Shown: in pieces, positions 1 to 9,065 of the stretch
Layout of the letters: the number at the start of each line of letters is the position of its first letter
How positions within the stretch are numbered: position 1 is the first letter of the stretch
Assembly: GCA_024762625.1 (NCBI GenBank)
Contig: JANTHA010000079.1
Span: 1-9,065, forward strand
From: Thiotrichaceae bacterium
GTDB lineage: Bacteria; Pseudomonadota; Gammaproteobacteria; Thiotrichales; Thiotrichaceae
Length of the DNA: 9,065 nucleotides
Reading direction: 5' to 3'
Notes under the pieces: generated by a model
Told to the model about the DNA's origin: nothing
Database searches by the model: none
The model's input: the letters and a program-made list of their open reading frames with translations, nothing else
Translations under genes and position numbers: made by a program

Positions 1-2
1 TG

Positions 3-722
3 GACGTGTTCGCCATTCATTTTGCTTTTTTCATGATGATTCCTTATGGATTGGGTATTATCAAGGGCGTTCATGAAGAACGCCGTGCGACAGAGGGATC
101 AGAGAGCGTCAAGGAAGGCATGCACTGGATACCTGCGCTGATTATTGTGTTTTTTATTCTGTTAGCCGTTGTTGATAGTTTTATTATTTCCTCTGCTACC
201 GGCGGTTTAAATACCTCCCTTTCAAAACTGCTGTTACCCAAAGCGGCGAGTAATGAAGTCAGTGGGAATATCAGTTCCCAGTTTACCGGAGCGGTAGCTA
301 ATGATTTGCAGGATGAAGAGCATCGTTTTAATCGCCATGTGGCAAAAATGAATGAGCAGCGTCGACGTGGCTGGAAAGTGACAGGCGGCTGGGATAAAAC
401 ACCGGTCGTGAACCAGCCAGCCACTTTTCGTTTGAAGGTCAAGGATAAAGCGGGCTATGCTATAACGGGCGCCAAGATAGAGACTGAATTCCGGCGATCT
501 TCAGACATGTCGCACGATAGACAGTATCAGTTACAGGAAACGGGTCAGGGTGAATACTCAAAAACTGTGAAGCTTGCACTACCTGGTTGCTGGACGATGA
601 GAATTATTGTTAGAAAAGGCGATGCAGAACACGAGATCAAGGGTGAAACAGAAGTCGCCACAATCATTGATGGTAAAATGGTGTTGCCTGAATGTCTTGA
701 TGGCGAACCGGATGTGGATTGA
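3..722 (+). CDS. fixH: FixH/CcoH-like cbb3 oxidase maturation protein, 5' partial
   Basis: Membrane accessory protein of cbb3 cytochrome c oxidase assembly. FixH works alongside the CcoI copper ATPase, though its exact biochemical role is not settled. Seen: the frame is open to the left edge, so the GTG at 6 need not be the true start. Counting from that GTG, there is a hydrophobic segment at about residues 1-20, a second membrane helix at about 41-62, and then a soluble domain. The domain begins with an Asp/Glu-rich stretch and RFN (residues 107-109), then QRRRGW (118-123). It continues with a beta-rich FixH core (about 123-205) showing the family pattern of a polar strand, an AITGAKI turn (152-158), a DRQYQL strand (171-176) and LPGCW (192-196). 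Inferred topology is a membrane anchor with a periplasmic domain. It lies 91 bases before ccoI on the same strand, which supports the assignment. Two membrane segments differ from the single-anchor FixH of rhizobia and pseudomonads. Family assignment is fairly sure; the N-terminus is unknown. Confidence 0.82.
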   Translation, partial: DVFAIHFAFFMMIPYGLGIIKGVHEERRATEGSESVKEGMHWIPALIIVFFILLAVVDSFIISSATGGLNTSLSKLLLPKAASNEVSGNISSQFTGAVANDLQDEEHRFNRHVAKMNEQRRRGWKVTGGWDKTPVVNQPATFRLKVKDKAGYAITGAKIETEFRRSSDMSHDRQYQLQETGQGEYSKTVKLALPGCWTMRIIVRKGDAEHEIKGETEVATIIDGKMVLPECLDGEPDVD

Positions 723-726
723 CAAA

Positions 727-756
727 TTGATGCTTTAGCATTTCAGGGAGCATCAA
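727..756 (+). repeat. Inverted repeat between fixH and ccoI
   Basis: A perfect 8-base inverted repeat, TTGATGCT (727-734) and AGCATCAA (749-756), separated by 14 bases, starts five bases after the fixH stop. TGCTTTAGCA (731-740) offers a competing smaller hairpin with the left arm. No T-run follows, so it is not an intrinsic terminator. It could be an mRNA processing or stabilising hairpin that sets the fixH to ccoI ratio, or it could be chance. The rest of the gap to 813 contains the direct repeat CAGTAATG (760-767, 779-786) and no strong Shine-Dalgarno sequence. Confidence 0.4.
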
Positions 757-813
757 CAACAGTAATGTTAATGAATATCAGTAATGAAAAGCAGAAATGA
801 ATAGCGATACAGC

Positions 814-3252
814 ATGACCGATGAAAAGAGGGACTGTTTTCACTGTGGCCTGCCGGTCCCTCCCGGCGCTTCCTATTCAGTAGAAATCAATAACAAAAAA
901 GAACCCATGTGTTGCGCGGGTTGTGAAGCGGTGGCTCAGGCTATCGTTGATAATGGACTGGATGATTTTTATAAGCACCGCACCCAGTCATCGACAAAAC
1001 CCGCAGATCTAATCCCGGCGGAACTGCAGATCTACGATAACGAGTCCCTGCAACAAAGTTTTGTTCAACAGCAAGAGGGCTCAATCCGCGAGGCCTCTCT
1101 GATCCTCGAAGGCATCGTCTGCGCCGCTTGTGTCTGGCTTAACGAGCGGCATGTCAAACAACTCAAAGGCGTCATTGATTTCAGGGTAAATTATTCGACT
1201 CATCGCGCCAGTCTGAAATGGGATAATGAACAAATACACTTAAGCGATGTATTAAAAGCGATCGCCGATATCGGCTACAGTGCGCACCCGTTTGATCCTG
1301 GACGCCTCGAAACCATCCATAAAAAGGAAAAGTCAGCGGCGCTGCGGCGAATCGCCATCGCTGGGCTTGGCATGATGCAGGTCATGATGCCCTCAGTTGC
1401 GATGTATGTGGGCGAAAACTCGGATATGAGCGACTCCATGTACAATTTTTTGCGCTGGATCAGTCTGATCATCACCACACCGGTGGTGTTCTATTCTGCG
1501 CGCGTCTTTTTTACATCTGCCTGGCGTGATCTCAAACGCGGTCAATTTGGCATGGATGTGCCAGTGTCGCTGGCGATTGGCAGTGCCTACATCGCAAGCG
1601 TCTGGGCAACTGTTACGAATACGGGTGAAACCTATTTTGACTCCGTGGTCATGTTTACTTTTTTCCTGTTGCTGGGACGTTTCCTCGAAATGGGCGCCCG
1701 CCATAAAGCAGGGCAGGTGGCCGATGAGCTGGTGAGGCTCTTGCCGGAAACCGCCACCCGGCTTGATAGCAATGAAGATGGTAGTGAGAAACAAAACATG
1801 GTTATCGCCAGCGAGCTGGCTCTGAACGACAAGGTATTGGTTAAACCCGGCGAAACAATTCCGGCTGATGGCAGCGTCATTGATGGCGTAAGTAGTGTAA
1901 ATGAATCTTTGCTCACAGGTGAAAGTCTGCCGCTTAATAAGCGACCCGGCGATACGCTTATCGCTGGAACGGTCAACGTGGAAAGCCCACTGGTCATGCA
2001 GGTAGAAAAGCTGGGCGATAGCACAATGCTGTCATCGATAATCCGCTTGCTGGATCGCGCCCAGAGCGAAAAACCAAATCTCGCAAAATTTGCAGATCGC
2101 AGCGCAAGCTGGTTCGTCATCCTGCTACTGCTTATAGCGCTTGCGGTGTTTGTTTTCTGGTCTTTCCATGAGCCTGCCCGCGCATTCTGGGTGGCGCTGT
2201 CGGTGCTGGTGATTACCTGTCCTTGCGCTCTATCGCTGGCCACGCCAGCCGCATTGACGGCGGCTACGGGGAATTTGACCGGGCAGGGCGTGTTGACCAC
2301 GCGCGGGCATGCGCTGGAAGCTCTGGCGAAGATCACGCATGTTATTTTTGATAAAACCGGTACATTGACATACGGGCGCATCAGGGTAGCCGATATTCAG
2401 CTGCTCGGAAATGAAACGCGAGAACAGTGTGAGGCATTGGCAGCGGGTCTTGAAAAAGTATCTGAACATCCTCTCGCACAAGCCATTAGCCATCAGTCCG
2501 GCAAGGCTTTGACGTTTGAAAATCTACGCGCCGAATCCGGGCGTGGCGTGGAAGGTATGTTAAAGGACGAGCGGGGGCAGGCTGTCAAGTACCGTATTGG
2601 CAGTCAGACATTTGTGTCGGAGCTGACACAGGCGGAACCGCCAAAGCTTGAGATCAATGACGCCTCATTGAGCACCATCGTCTATCTTGGCGCTGAAACA
2701 GGCTGGCTGGCCGCGTTTTTCCTGCAGGACGAAATCAGGCGGGAAGCGCGCGAAGCAGTGCAAAAATTGCAGTCCATGGGCATTCCGGTCAGTTTATTAA
2801 GCGGCGATAATGAACAGGCGGTTAAATCGGTTGCTGAAAAGCTGGGCGTTAAACAATCAAGTTCAGGTCTGTTGCCCGCCGATAAACTGGAGCGTTTGCA
2901 GCAACTTCAGTCGCAAGGCGAGATAGTTGCCATGATCGGCGATGGCGTGAATGATGCCCCTGTTCTTGCTGGCGCAGATGTCTCCATCGCCATGGGACAG
3001 GGCTCGCAACTGGCGCAGGCCAGCGCTGATATTATCTTGCTTTCGGAAAATCTTGAGTCGCTGCCGTCTTCCATCGTTTTGGCCAGACGTATGCAAGCCA
3101 TTGTGCATCAGAATTTCGCCTGGGCCATTGTTTATAATGTGGTTGCAATTCCGATCGCGGCGATGGGATTGGTTGCGCCCTGGATGGCCGCTATTGGCAT
3201 GTCGATGAGCTCCCTGGTGGTGGTGTTAAACGCCTTGCGCTTGAAAAAATGA
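814..3252 (+). CDS. ccoI: Copper-translocating P1B-type ATPase of cbb3 oxidase assembly (CcoI/FixI)
   Basis: Inner-membrane Cu(I)-exporting ATPase that supplies copper for the CuB site of cbb3 cytochrome oxidase. All family landmarks are intact in this 812-residue protein. The CcoI-type N-terminus has CFHC (C8, C11) and MCCAGC (32-37), followed by a heavy-metal-associated domain with CAAC (C103-C106). Membrane helices start at about residue 179. The actuator TGES is at 368-371, the transport motif CPC at 469-471, the phosphorylation site DKTGT begins at D513, the nucleotide-domain HP is at 552-553 and the hinge GDGVND at 709-714. The last helices carry YN (774-775) and MxxSS (796-800), which with CPC form the Cu(I)-specific set of the P1B-1 subgroup. 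The extra N-terminal cysteine cluster separates CcoI from the CopA efflux pump. The ATG at 814 leaves the usual short lead into CFHC. It overlaps the stop of a six-codon frame (797-817), and upstream ribosome-binding sequence is weak, so translational coupling is possible. Length is normal for the family. Confidence 0.97.
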   Translation: MTDEKRDCFHCGLPVPPGASYSVEINNKKEPMCCAGCEAVAQAIVDNGLDDFYKHRTQSSTKPADLIPAELQIYDNESLQQSFVQQQEGSIREASLILEGIVCAACVWLNERHVKQLKGVIDFRVNYSTHRASLKWDNEQIHLSDVLKAIADIGYSAHPFDPGRLETIHKKEKSAALRRIAIAGLGMMQVMMPSVAMYVGENSDMSDSMYNFLRWISLIITTPVVFYSARVFFTSAWRDLKRGQFGMDVPVSLAIGSAYIASVWATVTNTGETYFDSVVMFTFFLLLGRFLEMGARHKAGQVADELVRLLPETATRLDSNEDGSEKQNMVIASELALNDKVLVKPGETIPADGSVIDGVSSVNESLLTGESLPLNKRPGDTLIAGTVNVESPLVMQVEKLGDSTMLSSIIRLLDRAQSEKPNLAKFADRSASWFVILLLLIALAVFVFWSFHEPARAFWVALSVLVITCPCALSLATPAALTAATGNLTGQGVLTTRGHALEALAKITHVIFDKTGTLTYGRIRVADIQLLGNETREQCEALAAGLEKVSEHPLAQAISHQSGKALTFENLRAESGRGVEGMLKDERGQAVKYRIGSQTFVSELTQAEPPKLEINDASLSTIVYLGAETGWLAAFFLQDEIRREAREAVQKLQSMGIPVSLLSGDNEQAVKSVAEKLGVKQSSSGLLPADKLERLQQLQSQGEIVAMIGDGVNDAPVLAGADVSIAMGQGSQLAQASADIILLSENLESLPSSIVLARRMQAIVHQNFAWAIVYNVVAIPIAAMGLVAPWMAAIGMSMSSLVVVLNALRLKK

Positions 3253-3387
3253 AGAAAAACAAGAGAAAAACAAGAATACCGGACAGTGTAGTTGACCATA
3301 TATCTGAAAATAATATCCAATCAGTGGTTTTTAGTTAATAATTATTCTGTGGGTTGCATAATAATTACAAATAAAAAACCCGGAATA

Positions 3388-3849
3388 ATGAAAAATCTTT
3401 TACAATTACTCTTTTTTTCTCTGCTATCCGCCTTTTTGCTGGCGCTTATGATCGTGCTGGCCTTTCTTCCCAGAATATGTTCCTGCTGCAAACGCATATG
3501 TTATAAACAACATGAAACTCTCAAGCTGCAAAGGCAAAGAGCCCGGCAAATCAAACAGGCGCGTTTAAAAATCGCTTATCAAACACAAATCATGCATGAG
3601 AAGCCCTGTAATGAAGACCTGGAAATTTGCCAGGGAATTTTTTTCGATGAGGACTCACAGCAAAAACAGCTGGATAAGGAAAGCCTCGTTCTTTATCAAC
3701 ATGAACAACATCGACATGGAGCTGCGCATAGTCAACATAGTCGACGCAAGCATGGTTTGTTCGCGCTAAAGAAAAAGCTGTATGAACTGTTTGAACTGAT
3801 AAAACTGAATTTACAGAGTTTACTGGATAAAAAACGCTTTGAACCGTAA
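3388..3849 (+). CDS. Membrane-anchored Cys/His-containing protein in the ccoS position; possibly an extended CcoS-like protein
   Basis: I do not recognise this 153-residue protein with certainty. It begins with one strong hydrophobic helix (about residues 5-28). A Cys cluster follows (C31, C33, C34, C38), and then a long basic, Gln-rich, probably helical segment (about 43-65). An acidic stretch, EDLEICQGIFFDED (76-89), comes next, then a His-rich patch (H105, H108, H110, H114, H117, H122) and a basic amphipathic C-terminus. Positive charge after the helix suggests the C-terminal part is cytoplasmic. CcoS, which normally follows ccoI, is a 45-70 residue single-helix protein with a pattern like DDLExxxxRILFDDD. 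The order DLE then IFFDED here resembles it, so a divergent, enlarged CcoS is possible. I chose the ATG at 3388 because it places the helix at the N-terminus. GGA (3382-3384) is close upstream, and the frame further upstream has only weak starts. An AT-rich 135-base gap separates it from ccoI. It converges on valS with 12 bases between the stops. Confidence 0.72.
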   Translation: MKNLLQLLFFSLLSAFLLALMIVLAFLPRICSCCKRICYKQHETLKLQRQRARQIKQARLKIAYQTQIMHEKPCNEDLEICQGIFFDEDSQQKQLDKESLVLYQHEQHRHGAAHSQHSRRKHGLFALKKKLYELFELIKLNLQSLLDKKRFEP

Positions 3850-3861
3850 AGAACTCGCAGA

Positions 3862-6654
<2,793 letters not shown>

Positions 6655-6981
6655 GAGTATGTATGTTGTTCCAGATGATTTATGGGCATTTCCATTAATT
6701 GTCTTTTCGCCCGATTTCTACGTTGGATGAATTTCTCGGCAACTGCTCCTGCGTTGCCCTACTACGGTACATCCATGTACCGATGTGATCCTCATGTATG
6801 GCTTATATACACTGCGGTTCTCGAAATCCATCCGCCTTGAACTCGAACAAAAATCCTGATTAATAGAGGCGCCCTTATGGATGTTGGATTAAATTGAAAG
6901 CGCGCAAGTATAGCGTGAAACGGGTATATCAACCAGTTCAAAGAGAAGGAATCAATGAGTTGAAGCCGCCCCTAAACTGGT
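6655..6981. other. Intergenic region upstream of valS
   Basis: I see no convincing gene on either strand in these 327 bases. The stretch nearest valS (6655-6720) is AT-rich. The middle (6722-6840) is the palindromic repeat described separately. The far part (6841-6981) is plain sequence with an 8-base inverted repeat at its end. Read on the minus strand, a TATACT (plus coordinates 6907-6912) could serve as a -10 box for a valS promoter, but no good -35 sits at 16-18 bases. If it were used, the transcript would carry the palindromic element in its leader. Read-through from holC is equally possible. Confidence 0.6.
6722..6836. repeat. Palindromic intergenic repeat-like element with terminal inverted repeats
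   Basis: About 115 bases with nested symmetry. The outer arms are imperfect inverted repeats: GGATGAATTTC at 6725-6735 matches the reverse complement of GAAATCCATCC at 6823-6833 at 10 of 11 positions, with weaker similarity continuing inward. The centre has a perfect 8-base palindrome with a 2-base loop, cggtacatccatgtaccg (6765-6782). A small hairpin, GGCAAC (6739-6743 region) with GTTGCC (6753-6758), lies in the left half. GTTGGAT occurs at 6722-6728 and again at 6883-6889. This nested layout is typical of dispersed intergenic palindromic repeats or small non-autonomous elements. Only one copy lies in the window, so its repeated nature is inferred, not shown. A 37-codon open frame crosses it (6727-6840), which I regard as incidental. 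Confidence 0.6.
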
Positions 6982-6982
6982 T
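6931..6982. repeat. Inverted repeat at the 3' end of the 104-residue gene
   Basis: AACCAGTT (6931-6938) and AACTGGTT (6975-6982) are perfect 8-base inverted arms 36 bases apart, the second touching the stop codon of the minus-strand gene that ends at 6982. There is no T-run on the minus strand after it, so an intrinsic terminator is not supported. It may be chance or an mRNA 3' stem. Confidence 0.25.
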
Positions 6983-7296
6983 TAAACGATTTCTTTGTTT
7001 TTGCTATTGGAAGAGGCGGGGATTTTATGATGTTTTGGGTAAAGGTGGCCAACGCTTGCATCGCTATCCTTGTCGCAGCTTTTTTCAGCGCGTATGGCGA
7101 ATGCCCGTCCTACCGGACCGCTGGCGTCTTGCCCGATGGCGCTTTCCAGCGCATCAATACGCGCATTTAATTCATCCAGATGTGAAGGCGCCTTGTAGCG
7201 CTGCTTAGCCCGGGCTTTCATTGCAGGGTCGCCTGCACAGACCAGTTTGGTCGCAAAAGGAATGTTTTCCACCGGAATATTGCTGGTATTATTCAT
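6982..7296 (-). CDS. Small protein of unknown function between holC and valS
   Basis: A 104-residue, soluble, strongly charged protein that I cannot assign to a named family. The N-terminal half looks constrained: IPFATKLVCAGDP (12-24), a basic stretch MKARAKQRYKAP (26-37), then HLDELNARIDALESAIG (39-55), which has the spacing of a short amphipathic or coiled-coil helix. The C-terminal half (about 60-104) is Ser-, Lys- and Asp-rich with few hydrophobic residues and is probably disordered. There is no signal peptide or membrane helix. The ATG at 7296 lies 34 bases after the holC stop and on the same strand, so co-transcription with pepA-holC is likely. There is no strong Shine-Dalgarno. An opposite-strand frame of the same size exists, but this strand fits the operon and has the more protein-like composition. 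A link to replication or translation would be a guess from position only. Confidence 0.75.
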   Translation of the reverse strand: MNNTSNIPVENIPFATKLVCAGDPAMKARAKQRYKAPSHLDELNARIDALESAIGQDASGPVGRAFAIRAEKSCDKDSDASVGHLYPKHHKIPASSNSKNKEIV

Positions 7297-7330
7297 GAAA
7301 TATTAACTAAAGCGCGATGCGTCTGATACT

Positions 7331-7780
7331 TTACAGTTGATGATATTCCAGAGTATAACCACGATCACGATAGAAGGCATAACGTTTCCGACCAGCGGTC
7401 AGACTTTCTTCATTCTGGTCAATGATTTCTGCCAGTTTTTTAAAGCGCGAAAAGAACGTTGGAAGCTGGTCTGACAGGTTGATCAGATAGTCGCAGTTAG
7501 TCATTGGCTCATATTCATGCGAGAGTGTAATTGTATCCAGTTGATGCAAACTTGGCGCTTCATCATTGATCTGCGCAGCGCTAATGATGCTATGCGGTAG
7601 AAAACTGTGTTCATCCTGAGCCCACAGCAGCGTATCAAGTTTCTGGCTGGTGGCTTGACTGTCTGTATGTATGTGAACCTGTAATTTATGTTGATGCGCC
7701 TTTTTAGCCAGAATACAGGCAATGCGCAGGCGCACGTCCAATCCCTGCTGTTTGCCTACGTAGAAATTAATATCGGTCAT
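7331..7780 (-). CDS. holC: DNA polymerase III subunit chi
   Basis: Chi subunit of the DNA polymerase III holoenzyme. It pairs with psi (HolD) in the clamp-loader complex and contacts single-strand DNA-binding protein, helping hold the polymerase on the lagging strand. The 149 residues are close to the E. coli length of 147. Family features are seen throughout: an N-terminal INFYVG strand (4-9), a helix with ACILAKKA (21-28), LDTLLWAQDEHSFLPH (48-63), the DYLINLSDQLPTFFSRF segment (97-113), and the C-terminal RKRYAFYRDRGYTLEYH (131-147). The ATG at 7780 gives the expected N-terminus. It starts 34 bases after the pepA stop, without a clear Shine-Dalgarno sequence. The pepA-holC-valS order is the usual gammaproteobacterial context and supports the call. 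Confidence 0.96.
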   Translation of the reverse strand: MTDINFYVGKQQGLDVRLRIACILAKKAHQHKLQVHIHTDSQATSQKLDTLLWAQDEHSFLPHSIISAAQINDEAPSLHQLDTITLSHEYEPMTNCDYLINLSDQLPTFFSRFKKLAEIIDQNEESLTAGRKRYAFYRDRGYTLEYHQL

Positions 7781-7814
7781 GGGGCTTTAATTGCTCAGGG
7801 CTGCTTTTACAGGT

Positions 7815-9065
7815 TCAGGACTGTTTTGCCTGATTGATCAAAAACTGGGATAACAGGGGCACTGGTCGACCCGTTGAGTCTTTTTCTGTCCAGGCAGTTC
7901 CGGCAATATCAAGATGCGCCCACTTGTAGTCTTTAGTGAATTCGCCAAGAAAACAGGCGGCGGTGATAGTGCCAGCGGCGCGACCGCCAATATTGCCCAG
8001 ATCGGCAAAGGCGCTTTTTAACTGTTTTTTGTAGTCATCTCCCATGGGCAGTTGCCAGGTTAGATCATTAATGGCGTTGCCTGCTTCAATTAAGTCGGCG
8101 GCTAACTGGTCGTCATTGGAAAGCACCGCGCAAATATGGTGTCCAAGTGCGATAATGCAGGCGCCGGTCAGCGTCGCCGCGTCAATCACGATGGATGGCT
8201 TGTATTTACCAACGTAGGTGAGGGCGTCGCAAAGCACCAGACGGCCTTCTGCGTCGGTATTGAGTATTTCGATGGTTTTTCCCGACATGGAAGTCACGAT
8301 ATCGCCAGGCTTGCTGGCTCTACCGCTGGGCATGTTTTCCGCGGCGGCGAGTGCGACCACTAGATTCAATTCCAGCTTCATCTCTGCGCTCGCTTTAAGC
8401 GCACCCAGCATGGCGGCGGCGCCGGACATGTCAAATTTCATTTCATCCATATTGGCGCCGGGTTTTAATGAAATGCCACCAGTGTCAAAGGTCACGCCTT
8501 TTCCGACCAGTGCGATGGGAGCTTGCGATTTATCTTTTGCGCCGGAATATTCCAGAATAATCATTTTACCGGGTTCATCACTGCCCTTGCTGACGGATAA
8601 AAATGCGCCCATTCCGAGCTTTTCCATATCATTTTCTTCAAGTATGTCTAGCTGTATCTCAGAAAATTCATCAGCCAGTGATTTGGCCTGCTCCGCAAGA
8701 TATGAGGGCGTGCACACATTGCCGGGTTGGTTAGCAAGATCACGGGATAGTCTCATGCCGCTGGCGATGGCGGCGCCTTGTTTGATTGCGTTTTCAATTT
8801 GGGCTGTTGTCTGGTCTTGCGGCTTTTGGGAAAAGGCGATTCCCACTTTTTTCAGCATCAGGTCAGATTTGTTGTCGCTTTTATAATCGTCCAGTTGATA
8901 AAAGGCGTCAGCCTGGGCAATGAGAATTTGCATACAGGCTTGATCCCTGTTTTTTTCATCAAACGAATCGGCTAGATAAAAACTGAGACTGTGTATATTT
9001 CTATCCTTGAGAACTTTACAGGCGGCTTTTGTAGCCTTGCCGAGCGCTGCAATATCAAATTTGTC
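7815..9065 (-). CDS. pepA: Leucyl aminopeptidase (peptidase family M17), 5' partial
   Basis: Cytosolic dimetal aminopeptidase that removes N-terminal residues, leucine preferentially. In E. coli the same protein also binds DNA in Xer recombination and carAB regulation. The frame stays open from the methionine codon at 8931-8933 to the right edge, adding at least 44 residues (including [16 protein letters not shown]) typical of the PepA N-terminal domain. That methionine is therefore internal and the gene is cut by the window. About 416 residues are visible against roughly 500 for the family, so about 85 are missing. The M17 catalytic domain is intact: the [15 protein letters not shown] metal-ligand segment (around 8460-8505), the following KFDMSGAAA with a further Asp ligand, and the signature NTDAEGRL (8238-8261) with the Asp/Glu ligands and catalytic Arg. 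The C-terminus ends normally in a LINQAKQS tail. It is first in the visible minus-strand series. Confidence 0.97.
   Translation of the reverse strand, partial: DKFDIAALGKATKAACKVLKDRNIHSLSFYLADSFDEKNRDQACMQILIAQADAFYQLDDYKSDNKSDLMLKKVGIAFSQKPQDQTTAQIENAIKQGAAIASGMRLSRDLANQPGNVCTPSYLAEQAKSLADEFSEIQLDILEENDMEKLGMGAFLSVSKGSDEPGKMIILEYSGAKDKSQAPIALVGKGVTFDTGGISLKPGANMDEMKFDMSGAAAMLGALKASAEMKLELNLVVALAAAENMPSGRASKPGDIVTSMSGKTIEILNTDAEGRLVLCDALTYVGKYKPSIVIDAATLTGACIIALGHHICAVLSNDDQLAADLIEAGNAINDLTWQLPMGDDYKKQLKSAFADLGNIGGRAAGTITAACFLGEFTKDYKWAHLDIAGTAWTEKDSTGRPVPLLSQFLINQAKQS

Noticed and set aside
727..756. FNR/ANR-type binding site at the TTGAT...ATCAA sequence
   Set aside because: The half-sites are 20 bases apart instead of four, and the site lies inside the operon rather than at a promoter.
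1632..2381. Long minus-strand open frame (249 codons) opposite ccoI
   Set aside because: It lies wholly antisense to conserved P-type ATPase sequence, its translation is Ser-rich low-information sequence, and no family resemblance is visible.
3292..3387. Upstream TTG start for the protein ending at 3849
   Set aside because: It would add 32 residues before the hydrophobic helix from AT-rich intergenic-looking sequence; the ATG at 3388 gives a natural N-terminal anchor.
6727..6840. 37-codon plus-strand frame inside the palindromic element
   Set aside because: It coincides with the inverted-repeat structure, has no ribosome-binding site, and is best explained by the repeat itself.
6655..6981. 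T-box or other riboswitch controlling valS
   Set aside because: No T-box core, specifier stem or terminator/antiterminator is visible, and T-boxes are rare outside Gram-positive lineages.
6931..6982. Intrinsic terminator after the 104-residue gene
   Set aside because: The stem is short with a 36-base loop, and no T-run follows on the minus strand.
6894..7208. Plus-strand 104-codon frame overlapping the small gene at 6982-7296
   Set aside because: Its translation is rich in Arg, Cys and Trp, as shadow frames often are, and it opposes the direction of the pepA-holC-valS series.
8218..8886. Plus-strand open frame (222 codons) opposite pepA
   Set aside because: It is antisense to the conserved M17 catalytic domain, and its Ser/Ala/Pro-rich composition mirrors that gene's codon use.
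8931..8933. Methionine codon at 8933 as the pepA start
   Set aside because: The frame continues upstream to the window edge with typical PepA N-terminal sequence, so this codon is internal.

Overview
The window looks like ordinary chromosome from a gammaproteobacterium. The order pepA-holC-(small gene)-valS on the minus strand is a familiar gammaproteobacterial housekeeping arrangement. The valyl-tRNA synthetase and the DNA polymerase III chi subunit both read as gammaproteobacterial proteins. On the plus strand is the distal part of a cbb3 cytochrome oxidase maturation operon (fixH-ccoI), so the organism probably respires with a high-affinity cbb3 oxidase and may live at low oxygen. No prophage, CRISPR array, transposase, tRNA or rRNA is visible.

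Layout: positions 1-722 hold a FixH-type maturation protein that is cut by the left edge. A 91-base gap containing a small inverted repeat follows, then ccoI (814-3252), a Cu(I)-exporting P1B-type ATPase. The next plus-strand gene is not an obvious CcoS, which would be the usual neighbour. It is a 153-residue membrane-anchored, Cys/His-containing protein (3388-3849) that carries a short acidic motif reminiscent of CcoS. It ends 12 bases before the end of valS, which is read convergently (3862-6654, minus). Upstream of valS lies a 327-base non-coding stretch holding a palindromic repeat-like element. Further upstream on the minus strand are a 104-residue unknown gene (6982-7296), holC (7331-7780) and pepA (7815 to beyond the right edge).

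Functionally there are two units facing each other. The plus-strand unit supplies copper to and assembles the cbb3 oxidase: CcoI moves Cu(I) across the inner membrane and FixH is a membrane accessory factor. The minus-strand unit contains PepA (leucyl aminopeptidase, which in E. coli also binds DNA), the clamp-loader chi subunit, an unknown small protein and valyl-tRNA synthetase. The points most worth a second look are the protein in the ccoS slot, the palindromic element in the valS leader and the unknown gene between holC and valS.
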